Source of the DNA: CAWAMD01 sp963783045
GTDB taxonomy: Bacteria > Actinomycetota > Nitriliruptoria > Nitriliruptorales > Nitriliruptoraceae
NCBI GenBank assembly: GCA_963783045.1
Contig: CAWAMD010000005.1
Span: 124,001 to 188,000, forward strand
Direction: 5' to 3'
DNA length: 64,000 nucleotides
Part shown: one piece after another, positions 51,758 through 58,778 of the stretch
Numbering within the stretch: the stretch's first letter is position 1
How the letters are laid out: the number at the start of each line of letters is the position of its first letter
Translations under genes and position numbers: made by a program
Notes under the pieces: generated by a model
Databases searched by the model: none
What the model was told of the DNA's origin: nothing
What the model saw: only the letters and a program-made list of their open reading frames with translations

Positions 51758-52210
51758 CTATTCGCTGGCCAGCCGTTCCGCGATCGCATCGACATCCAGC
51801 GTGCCGTCCGCGACGGCCATGACGAGATCGAAGGCTTCGTCATCGGTCAAGTCGGGCGGGCGGCCGTTGATGTCCAGGAATACTGCGGTGGCCAACCAGC
51901 CGAGCCGCTTGTTGCCGTCCACCAGCGCAGGGTTGCGGACGAGCGAGTGCAGCAGCGCGGCGGCCTTGTGCTCCAGCGATGTGTAGGCGTCCTTGCCGAA
52001 CACGCTGGAGCGCGCATAGCTCGCGAGAGGCGACGGCAGCCCGACAACGTCGTCGACAGCACCGAGCAGTGGCTGCGAGTCGGCCGATCGGGCGCACCGG
52101 CGCAGAATGCTCACCCGCGCACTCCTGGTGAGAGTCGTGTATCGGCGGTTCTGATCCCCCATCACGAACGTCCTGACGGAAACCGTTGTACCCGACGGTT
52201 TCCGTCCCAT
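51758..52210 (-). pseudogene. Doc/Fic-family toxin remnant with altered active site
   Basis: The core SSVFGKDAYTSLEHKAAALLHSLVRN (read in parts) followed by LVDGNKRLGWLATAVFLDINGR and DEAFDLVMAVADGTLDVDAIAERL is the death-on-curing fold. The active-site motif should read HxxxDGNKR, but RNPALVDGNKR lacks the His. The first 50 or so residues are not Doc-like and run into the duplicated repeat at 52143-52306, so the true N-terminus and any antitoxin gene seem to be lost. The protein is probably inactive. Confidence 0.7.
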
Positions 52211-52306
52211 CGCGGTGTGCAGCGGATCGCTGAAGGGGCCTGGCGCGTCAGAAACTGTCGCCTGCGACGGTTTCTGTCACGGCCGGCGACCGGATCAGAT
52301 CGCCCG
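52143..52306. repeat. Duplicated hairpin element A, copy 1
   Basis: These 164 bases recur at 53362-53524 in the same orientation with only a few changes. The element contains a hairpin with arms GACGGAAACCG and CGGTTTCCGTC around TTGTACCCGA, and a second hairpin (CAGAAACTGTCGC with GCGACGGTTTCTG). It may be a mobile or structural repeat. Confidence 0.85.
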
Positions 52307-52420
52307 GTCTGAGCTGCCTCGTGGCCGGTCCGGCCTGAGCGATACAGACTGCTCACCGGATGCGCGAGAGAGGCCGTGGCTACGCGCGGTCGGCCAAGCG
52401 GCCGCAGCAGCGCATAACGC
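52301..52420. repeat. Repeat element B, copy 1
   Basis: About 120 bases starting CGCCCGGTCTGAGCTGCC and ending near GCAGCGCATAAC match 53213-53330 imperfectly. Copy 1 follows element A directly, whereas copy 2 precedes it. Confidence 0.7.
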
Positions 52421-52459
52421 GCGGCACGACGCCACCGGCCCAGCGTGAGGAAACGGCGG

Positions 52460-52870
52460 CTACCCGCCGGGCAGTAGGAGGGTGCAGCTCAGACCCGCGA
52501 GCCCCGCTGCCAGGCTCGACTGGCGTCGGTCGAGTGTGGCGAGCGGGAGGCCGTGGTCTCGGCACGTCAGCGCGATGAGCAGATCGTGCACGTTCCCGCC
52601 GAGGCTCAGCGACCGACCGGTTCGTAGGACCTCGACGTAGGACGACGCGGGCGTGGCCGCAATGCGGTCCTCGTCGCCCCACGGAGCGAGTGCAGATTCG
52701 ACGGTGCGCGCATCGAGGTTCCAGGGCGCCCGCCGCAGGGCCGCCCAGGTCTCGGCCAGGACGATCCCTGGAACCTGGCCGCCAGCGGCGGCGACCACGT
52801 GTGGACGGGCGACGGTGTGGAACTCGTGGTTGGTGACCAGGCCGGCCACCATGACGGAGGTGTCGATCAC
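52460..52870 (-). CDS. VapC-type PIN-domain toxin
   Basis: This 136-residue PIN protein has Asp3 in MIDTSVMVAGL, Glu in LAETWAALRRA (about 40), Asp in NVHDLLIALTC (about 95) and Asp in ATLDRRQSS (about 113). GTG 52870 overlaps the AbrB-type antitoxin stop (GTGA). Together they make a type II module lying between the two copies of the A/B repeats. Confidence 0.9.
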   Translation of the reverse strand: MIDTSVMVAGLVTNHEFHTVARPHVVAAAGGQVPGIVLAETWAALRRAPWNLDARTVESALAPWGDEDRIAATPASSYVEVLRTGRSLSLGGNVHDLLIALTCRDHGLPLATLDRRQSSLAAGLAGLSCTLLLPGG

Positions 52871-53121
52871 CGCTCGTCCCGTTGGGCGTGGAGGGCCTCG
52901 ACCGCATCGACGTTGGTCACCGTGTCGGCGTCGTCCAGGGTGACCAGTGGGAGGCCGTCCTCGGCCGTCGTGACCGTGGCCTGCCTACGCCGCTCGAGCA
53001 GCACGCCTTCGGGCGTCGAGAGGAGCTCGAGCGCTCCGCCATCGGGCAGGCCGAGACGTTCGCGCTCCGCCTGCGGGATGACGACGCGACCTTGTGCATC
53101 CACCTTCACGGTGACGGTCAT
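52867..53121 (-). CDS. AbrB/MazE-type antitoxin (VapB)
   Basis: The 84-residue protein starts with the swapped-hairpin AbrB fold (MTVTVKVDAQGRVVIPQAER), typical of VapB antitoxins, and ends with an acidic toxin-binding tail (DDADTVTNVDAVEALHAQRDER). GGAGG precedes ATG 53121. A short inverted repeat (CACCA and TGGTG, about 53138-53155) just upstream could be its operator. Confidence 0.9.
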   Translation of the reverse strand: MTVTVKVDAQGRVVIPQAERERLGLPDGGALELLSTPEGVLLERRRQATVTTAEDGLPLVTLDDADTVTNVDAVEALHAQRDER

Positions 53122-53212
53122 GGGATCCTCCTGGGTCACCACTGCAAATGGTGGCATGATTCCATCGTGGTGGCAACGGGGACCCTGCGACGGCATCGAC
53201 CCCGTTCGGAAA

Positions 53213-53330
53213 CGCCCGGTCTGAGCTGCCTCGTGCCCGGTCCGGCTTGAGCGGTACAGGTTGCTCACCGGACGCGCGCGAAGCGTGGTTGTGGGCGCTC
53301 GTCAAGAACGGCGAAGCAGCGCATAACACG
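53213..53330. repeat. Repeat element B, copy 2
   Basis: This is the imperfect second copy of the element at 52301-52420, beginning CGCCCGGTCTGAGCTGCC and ending near GCAGCGCATAAC. It lies between the AbrB-type antitoxin promoter and element A copy 2. Confidence 0.7.
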
Positions 53331-53361
53331 CAGCGGGTGGCGCCGTCGTGGCGTAGAAGAA

Positions 53362-53524
53362 CGGCGGTTCTGATCCCCCATCACAACGTCCTGACGGAAA
53401 CCGTTGTACCCGACGGTTTCCGTCCCATCGCGGTGTGCAGCGGATCGCTGAAGGGGCCTGGCGCGTCAGAAGCTGTCGCATGCGACGGTTTCTGTCACGG
53501 CCGGCGACCGGATCAGATCGCCCG
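53362..53524. repeat. Duplicated hairpin element A, copy 2
   Basis: This is the second copy of the element at 52143-52306, with one base missing near the start and a few substitutions. Both hairpins are conserved. The two copies are direct repeats about 1.2 kb apart that enclose the VapBC module. Confidence 0.85.
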
Positions 53525-53667
53525 CTCTGGTCATGTCCCGGACTGCTGCCCGGCAGCGTGATATCGCACGCCTCGCACCGGAAGCCGTGGTTACGTGCGT
53601 TCGGCTCGAGCCGGTCGCTCAGCACATAGCGATCGCCAGGCCGATCCTTCGACGCGACTATCGGCGG

Positions 53668-53907
53668 TTAACGGGGACGGCTCAGGAAGTGGAGTCCGAG
53701 CCAGGCTGCGACGGTCACGATCAGGCCCAGGCTGAACGACAGTCCGACTCCGCACGGGACGGAGTAGTCGAAGGTCGAGAAGCATTGAGGCGGGTCCGTG
53801 TCGATGCCGTAGGCGGGGAACAGCAGCAGCACGACCACGAACCCGGCTGCAGGCGCAACGACAGCGGCGCCAACGGTTCGCCACGTTGGCTTGCGCGACT
53901 TGACCAT
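53668..53907 (-). CDS. Small two-helix membrane protein
   Basis: A 79-residue protein with membrane helices at about 12-32 (VGAAVVAPAAGFVVVLLLF) and 54-74 (GLSFSLGLIVTVAAWLGLHFL), separated by a short loop with two Cys (PPQCFSTFDYSVPCGVG). GGAG lies upstream of ATG 53907. No family is recognised. A disulfide in the external loop is possible. Confidence 0.55.
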   Translation of the reverse strand: MVKSRKPTWRTVGAAVVAPAAGFVVVLLLFPAYGIDTDPPQCFSTFDYSVPCGVGLSFSLGLIVTVAAWLGLHFLSRPR

Positions 53908-54096
53908 TCGCGTCTCCGCTCTTCGTCAGTGCCGATGACGGTGGGGGTGACGCTATCGTCCGCGGTTCGCCGGCCGGACGATCGTGAGCCAGTTCGAGAT
54001 GCGGCCGTCATCGTCGAGAGTGCCGGGCTCCCTCGAGCATGATGGCAGCAGTTTCGCGGGGAGAGTGCTCATGGCGACGCGCGGATACGTCGGGGT

Positions 54097-54522
54097 CTAG
54101 GGGCCGGGTGTCGACCAGTTGCCGGTCGCGAACAGGTAGATCAGCGGTCGTCCCGGATGGTCGTGTGCCGCTGCGAGCAGCTGCTGTTCAGGCGCGACGT
54201 TGTCGACCTCGGTGGTGTCCGGGACGTAGCGTCTGAGGTGCAGCCAGGCGTCCTCGTCGGCGAGCTCGGCCTGCCAGTCGTCCCGGGCCGGCTGGTGGGT
54301 GACCCCGGCGTCGGTGAACGCCTGGGAGAGCCGGGTGAGCGCGCGGGCGGGTGTCGTGTCGGTCGGGGCGGCGATGAGCCAGTAGCCGTTCTCGAACTCC
54401 GGTCCGGCGCCCATCATGGCGGCCTCGAAGTCCTGGAACACGACGGTGTAGCCGTCCGGGAGCAGCGGGGCCGGGTCGAACGAGACCCGGTCCGGGTGCC
54501 ACTGGTAGACGATTTGGCTCAC
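54097..54522 (-). CDS. Unknown 141-residue protein, partner of a Phd-type antitoxin
   Basis: The ATG overlaps the stop of the Phd/YefM-type gene upstream (ATGA), the layout of a toxin following its antitoxin. The sequence (MSQIVYQWHPDRVSFDPAPL; WLIAAPTDTTPARALTRLSQ; WLHLRRYVPDTTEVDNVAPEQ) does not resemble RelE, YoeB, Doc or PIN toxins as far as I can see. It is acidic and soluble. It may be an uncharacterised toxin, or simply a co-transcribed protein. Confidence 0.75.
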   Translation of the reverse strand: MSQIVYQWHPDRVSFDPAPLLPDGYTVVFQDFEAAMMGAGPEFENGYWLIAAPTDTTPARALTRLSQAFTDAGVTHQPARDDWQAELADEDAWLHLRRYVPDTTEVDNVAPEQQLLAAAHDHPGRPLIYLFATGNWSTPGP

Positions 54523-54812
54523 GCGGTCTGCTGCTCGACCTCCGCCAGGAAGTCCTCGGTGGTGCCCTCGTGGAAGCGGTCGTCGTCACGCTTGGCGATC
54601 ACGTCGGCGAGGCCGATGTCCTCGACCAGGTTCTCGGCCTCCAGCAGCTGCTCATAGCGCTTGGGCGACATGAACACCCCTTCGAGGCGCCGGTACGCAC
54701 CAACGAACTGCACGGGGAAGTCGCCCTCGCGACGTACCCGCCGGAGCAGCTTGGTCAGGTTCTCCCGGAACTCGTGCACGCCCCGTGGGGTCGTGGGCAG
54801 CATGGATGCCAT
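54519..54812 (-). CDS. Phd/YefM-type antitoxin
   Basis: This 97-residue protein has the Phd/YefM fold: GVHEFRENLTKLLRRVRREGD at the N-terminus, FVGAYRRLEGVFMSPKRYEQLLE in the middle, and an acidic tail (DDDRFHEGTTEDFLAEVEQQ) that would bind the partner. ATG 54812 follows GGAGGTGGACG; longer upstream reading is unlikely. A CGTAC/GTACG inverted repeat lies just upstream and may be the operator. Confidence 0.8.
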   Translation of the reverse strand: MASMLPTTPRGVHEFRENLTKLLRRVRREGDFPVQFVGAYRRLEGVFMSPKRYEQLLEAENLVEDIGLADVIAKRDDDRFHEGTTEDFLAEVEQQTA

Positions 54813-55250
54813 CGTCCACCTCCGTACCCCATGTTGTACGACTTGTTGGGTGCACCGGCTACCCGTCGTCAGACCCAGCGAGGGCCGGTCATGCGCGTTT
54901 ACGGGTCGGGAACCTCCTATGACCGCCCGTAACGACAGCCATGGCAGAATCCAGCCTTCGTCCACGACCGTGAGGTCCCCCCTCGGATGCCAAGGAGCCT
55001 CAGAACAGCCCCGCCAATCGGGTGCCAGCCACGGAACGACGCTGTTCGCCTCCGCGTACGCGATCGACTTCGTGCTGGTCGACGAGCGTGCCTGCCCCGA
55101 TGGTCACCGGCGACGCCGACCATCTCAACGCCTTGGCGCGTGCCGCAGGGCGGCCGATAACGCTCCACGAGATCTGATGACGCCGGCGGCCGATACCGGC
55201 GGATCCAAGCGTGCAGCCCAAGACCGCCTGAGTCGCGATAAGGTGCCCTT
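54813..55250. other. Intergenic stretch with a PIN-toxin remnant
   Basis: No intact gene is visible. At about 55036-55177 (plus strand), SAYAIDFVLV in one frame is followed by MVTGDADHLNALARAAGRPITLHEI and a stop in another. This matches the C-terminal end of a VapC-type PIN protein with a frameshift and no N-terminus. The rest appears non-coding. Confidence 0.4.
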
Positions 55251-55724
55251 ATGGATCTCCTTCGCGAGTATCGTGAGGCACAGCACGGCGAGGAGCTGGC
55301 GCGCCTTCGCCGTGCGCTCGCCCTGCGTGCCATGCTCGCAACCGGGATGAGCCAGCGACAGGTCGCCGAGGCACTGGGAATCTCGCAGCCAGCCGTCAGC
55401 CAGCAGTTGACGTCCTCGTCCGACCTCACGCAGGTGCACCCGGAACTCCTGCTGGAGGCGGCCGCACCCGTTCTGAAGGCACTCGCCGAGAACCACGGCT
55501 ACACACGCCTGGCAGCGTTCGGTTCCGTCGCCCGCCACGACGCACGCACGGACTCCGACATCGACCTGCTCGTCGAGGCGCCCGTCGGCACGTCGTCGTT
55601 CTCGTTCATCCGGTTCAAGCAGTTGATCGAGCAGGTCCTGGGGCGCGAGACCGACCTCGTCTCCTATGGAGGGTTGAAGCCGCAGCGGGACGATGACATC
55701 CGGCGTGAAGCGGTGCTGCTGTGA
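55251..55724 (+). CDS. HTH-fused MNT-domain nucleotidyltransferase antitoxin (MntA-like)
   Basis: Residues 20-55 form a Cro/C1-type HTH (MLATGMSQRQVAEALGISQ, then AVSQQL). Residues 80-155 form a minimal nucleotidyltransferase with the GSx10DxD motif (GSVARHDARTDSDIDLLV). MntA antitoxins of this fold modify a Tyr of the HepT toxin with AMP. The HTH fusion suggests it also binds its own promoter. The stop overlaps the HepT start (GTGA). Confidence 0.9.
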   Translation: MDLLREYREAQHGEELARLRRALALRAMLATGMSQRQVAEALGISQPAVSQQLTSSSDLTQVHPELLLEAAAPVLKALAENHGYTRLAAFGSVARHDARTDSDIDLLVEAPVGTSSFSFIRFKQLIEQVLGRETDLVSYGGLKPQRDDDIRREAVLL

Positions 55725-56077
55725 TGGACCGCCGTGCCGCCAAGGAGCTGCTCCACATTCGCGACTGGCTGCTTCGGGCCGACGAGATCGTCGAACGCGG
55801 CAAGGACAGCTACCTCGCTGATGACCTCCTACAGGAGGCCGGCGACTCCCTGATGATGAAGCTGGGCGAGGCCGCGAACCGGCTGTCAAAGCTGGGTGTG
55901 GACGCTCCCGGCGGCGTCGACTGGGCCCTCGCCGTGGCCAACCGCAACTTCATCATCCACCAGTACGACGCGATCGACCGGGAACAGACCTGGCTCACGC
56001 TCTCCGTCGACCTCCCCGAGTGGCACGCGTCGCTGACGCCCAAGATCGAACAGGCCGAGGCCGACCTCGAGACGTGA
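55721..56077 (+). CDS. HEPN-domain toxin (HepT-like)
   Basis: The 118-residue helical protein carries the HEPN RNase motif RNFIIHQY (R-x4-H-x-Y, about residue 75-82). HepT cleaves RNA and is neutralised when the Tyr is AMPylated by MntA, the gene directly upstream. GTG 55721 overlaps the MntA stop; ATG 55724 is the next codon. Confidence 0.9.
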   Translation: MMDRRAAKELLHIRDWLLRADEIVERGKDSYLADDLLQEAGDSLMMKLGEAANRLSKLGVDAPGGVDWALAVANRNFIIHQYDAIDREQTWLTLSVDLPEWHASLTPKIEQAEADLET

Positions 56078-56162
56078 GCATCGCCCCGGCGGATATCGCC
56101 CAGTGGCGCCGCAGCCAAGAAAGTGCGTGTACCGGCGGATCTGATCTGGGCCCGTGTGTCCG

Positions 56163-56873
56163 TCAGCGGGCGGAAACGTCGTCGGGCTGATGGCTCCTGG
56201 TGCGTGCCCGCAGCCCGGCCGCGACGGACACGCCAAGCAACGTGAACAGCCCCCACGTCCAGATGGTGCCCGCGTCGGGAGATGCCGCAGGTTCGCCGTC
56301 GTCCTCAGTCGGTCGCTGGTCGTCGTCAGCGGCTGCCGCCTGCGTCGGCATCCTGCTGTCGTCACTCGCACGGGTGAGCCAGGCGTTCTCCTTGGCCAGT
56401 TCGACAAGCTCGGGTACGTCCGCGGGGTCGACCTCGGCGATGGGGTCGCACAGGTGCGAGTACGTGCCCTTCTCGGTCACCACGTACGGGATGAAGTAGT
56501 GGGTGCCGACCTTGAAGGCGTGGCCGTTGAGCCAGCCCGGGTCGTCCTCCACGACCACGGCGCGACTACCCACCTGGGGACCGAAGGTTCCGGTGACGTC
56601 AACAACGACCTCGGTCCGGCCGTAGTCCGGCTGCTCGCCGTCGTTTTGCGTCGTCATCGACACGACGGTCCCGAAGATGGCTCCGTCGTAGTGCTCGCGG
56701 AACGTCCCGTCTACGGACAGCTCCTCGGTGCCCTGCGCGATGGCCCGCGGCGTGGCGTCCGGATGATCCGCACACGACAGTGCAGACGCAGCGGTTGGCA
56801 CGGCCATCATCGCTGTAGCGGCAGCTGCGAAGACCAGGAGCACGCGTCGCGCGTATGGCACGGTCGAGGGCAT
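56163..56873 (-). CDS. Secreted, membrane-anchored protein of unknown function
   Basis: The 236-residue protein has a signal peptide (VLLVFAAAATAMMAVPTAASA), an extracytoplasmic beta-rich part with two Cys (ALSCADHPDATPR; HLCDPIAEVD), an acidic spacer (AAAADDDQRPTEDDGEP) and a C-terminal membrane helix (WGLFTLLGVSVAAGL) followed by basic residues. The layout is like surface proteins anchored by a C-terminal helix. The fold recalls NTR/TIMP-like domains, but I cannot confirm it. Confidence 0.7.
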   Translation of the reverse strand: MPSTVPYARRVLLVFAAAATAMMAVPTAASALSCADHPDATPRAIAQGTEELSVDGTFREHYDGAIFGTVVSMTTQNDGEQPDYGRTEVVVDVTGTFGPQVGSRAVVVEDDPGWLNGHAFKVGTHYFIPYVVTEKGTYSHLCDPIAEVDPADVPELVELAKENAWLTRASDDSRMPTQAAAADDDQRPTEDDGEPAASPDAGTIWTWGLFTLLGVSVAAGLRARTRSHQPDDVSAR

Positions 56874-57320
56874 CGGCGACCCCTTCGCTCGTCAACGGTA
56901 CGTCGGACGCCTACGAGGCGCCCGTGGTTCCCGGAGTCGCCACCGGTGCTGGACGACTGGGACGCTCCGACCTCCGCTGGCGCCCCGTCACAGAATCTCG
57001 ATAGCGGCGTGGCCGACGGCCCTCCTGTAGCGGCTACTGCCTGTGCGCGATGCTCGTGCCAAGAGCACCCACGACGGCGCCGAGCAGCAACAAGCCGAGG
57101 CCGAGTCCCTCGTTGCCCGCGCTCGCGAGGTTGATGGAACCGCCGACGATGAAGGCTCCGCGACCACGCTCATGGCCACGCCCCGCAGAGAGCTGTGGAA
57201 CGGGGCTGACGTCCGCTGGACGGGTCCGATCCGAAGGCGCGGCAAGGTCCAGCTGGAAGCCCGGGACCGTTCGGGCCACCGACGCGGGATGCAGGGAGAG
57301 CGCGTCCCGTCCGAGCTGCT
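56874..57320. other. Mostly non-coding; possible small membrane protein fragment
   Basis: A minus-strand frame at 57034-57279 ends with a plausible membrane helix (GLGLGLLLLGAVVGALGTSIA) but has no credible N-terminus. It may be a fragment. Nothing else is seen in this stretch. Confidence 0.3.
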
Positions 57321-57448
57321 CGTGTCGAGGCCCTCGATGATGAGCCGCTCCAGCAGTGCGGTTGCGCTCAGGCCTTCGCGCTCGGCACGTTCAGCCAGTC
57401 GACGCTTGGCCGTCTCCTCAGGCGGAACGAGGTGCGGGTTGCGGCCAT
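57321..57448 (-). pseudogene. RHH antitoxin remnant
   Basis: From an ATG at 57448 with GGAGG upstream, a one-base shift leads to RNPHLVPPEETAKRRLAERAER, then GLSATALLERLIIEGLDT, a CopG/RHH-type antitoxin N-terminus. The frame then loses similarity. No toxin gene follows. Confidence 0.45.
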
Positions 57449-57776
57449 GGTTGCCTCCAGACGGACGACGCAGCGCAACCGAAGCTCATCTGCAGCACGC
57501 GGTCACCTATCGAGCCGTAAGGGCGGCGCGACGCGAAGGAGGGCCACCCAAAGCGAACCCCATCAGGGGATTTCCGTGCGGGTGTGGACAACCGCTGACC
57601 CGCCGTCACCTCCGGATGACAATGCGCTGGAAAGCGCTTCGGCGGAAGCGCCCGGCCCGGCCCACAACGCGGGTTCTGGGGTCGGTCGGGCGAGCAGACG
57701 GGCGGGAACCCGCCGCCGATGTCTGCAGCACGTGGGGAAGGGACGTGACAGTCCGGCGGCTCTGGGAAGTCCCCAG
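57449..57776. other. Stretch without a recognisable gene
   Basis: I see no credible gene, RNA or repeat between the RHH remnant and the aldo/keto reductase fragment. Confidence 0.3.
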
Positions 57777-58068
57777 TCAGCGGTCGATGATCGCCTGCAT
57801 ATGACTCGTGTAGCGCTCGCCGGCGGTCCGCACCCGGGTCGTGAGCTCGCCCAGCTCGGGAAGATCGCTGTCGGTCAGCTCGAGATCCGCGGCGGCGAGG
57901 TTCTCGGCGGGGGAGTCAGGTGAACGCGCCGGTGCCGCGTCCGTCGGTGTCGTCGAAGGTGGTGTCGGCGTCGATGGTGTCGGTGAGGAAGCCCTTGCCC
58001 AGGGGCTGAAGGGCACCAGGCCGATGCTCAGCTCGGCCAGGGTCGGGATGATCTCGTCTCAGTCCTGA
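57777..58068 (-). pseudogene. Aldo/keto reductase fragment with internal deletion
   Basis: The segment IIPTLAELSIGLVPFSPLGKGFLTDTIDADTTFDD, read in parts, is followed by a stop and then, in another frame, ENLAAADLELTDSDLPELGEL and the C-terminus AGERYTSHMQAIIDR. Both parts belong to an aldo/keto reductase, but the roughly 100 residues that should separate them, and the N-terminal half, are missing. Confidence 0.6.
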
Positions 58069-58341
58069 GTCCCCCATCCCCCTGCGCTCGACCAGCTCAC
58101 CGACGGTGCGCGTCACCCCATCGAACCCGGCGTCGTCGGACCGAGCTCTCCACCCAGGTCCACCGGACTCGGCGTCCTTCAGCGAGGTCGCTGGTGTCAG
58201 GACCGCGGCGGCACGAGAGGAGTGGTTCCGCACCTGAAGAAGTAGACGTGCCGGTTGATCGGCGCCGGCACCGGCTCCGTCGCTGACCCTTCGTCACGGG
58301 CCGATACTTCGCCGTTATCCTCGAGGCGGAAAGGTGGCTGC

Positions 58342-58569
58342 ATGAACCGGTGGGAGCGGGAGCGGGCGGACCACGTCTACGAGAACACCGTCGGCCGCCC
58401 TGGCCCGATCATCCGAAGCCGCGTCGTCCGTTCCGAGGCTGTCGACGCAGAGCCCACGCCACAACCAGGTGGCGCCGACCTCGTGACCTGCCCGACCTGC
58501 GGCCAGGAGTTCCCTGGGGTCGCGGCTGCCTGCCCCGTTGATGGAACGGCGTTCGCGTCCCCCCGGTGA
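58342..58569 (+). CDS. Small zinc-ribbon-like protein
   Basis: A 75-residue protein with two Cys pairs close to the C-terminus (CPTCGQEFPGVAAACPVDG; the last pair is incomplete, with one Cys) and a basic N-terminus (MNRWERERADHVYENTVGR). A zinc-binding role is possible. ATG 58342 has GGAAAGG upstream. The family is unknown. Confidence 0.5.
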   Translation: MNRWERERADHVYENTVGRPGPIIRSRVVRSEAVDAEPTPQPGGADLVTCPTCGQEFPGVAAACPVDGTAFASPR

Positions 58570-58778
58570 CGCCACCACCGGCCCTGTACCTGCCGGCGGC
58601 GGCGACGACAGGCCGACGCGCGACGCCGTGACACACCTCGGCAGGACAGTGCGCTCCCCGCCACCGCTCGTGGTTTCTGCGACGCGACGGTCTGGGCGGG
58701 CGTAGGTTCCGGTTCGTCCTCAGCGCCACAAGCCGGCTGCGAGTCGTGCACAGCGCTGATGCAACGGGAGGAGCCACC

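Noticed and set aside
57043..57804. 253-codon plus-strand frame in the island
   Set aside because: Composition is Arg/Ser-rich and the RHH remnant on the other strand explains part of it. No domain is visible.
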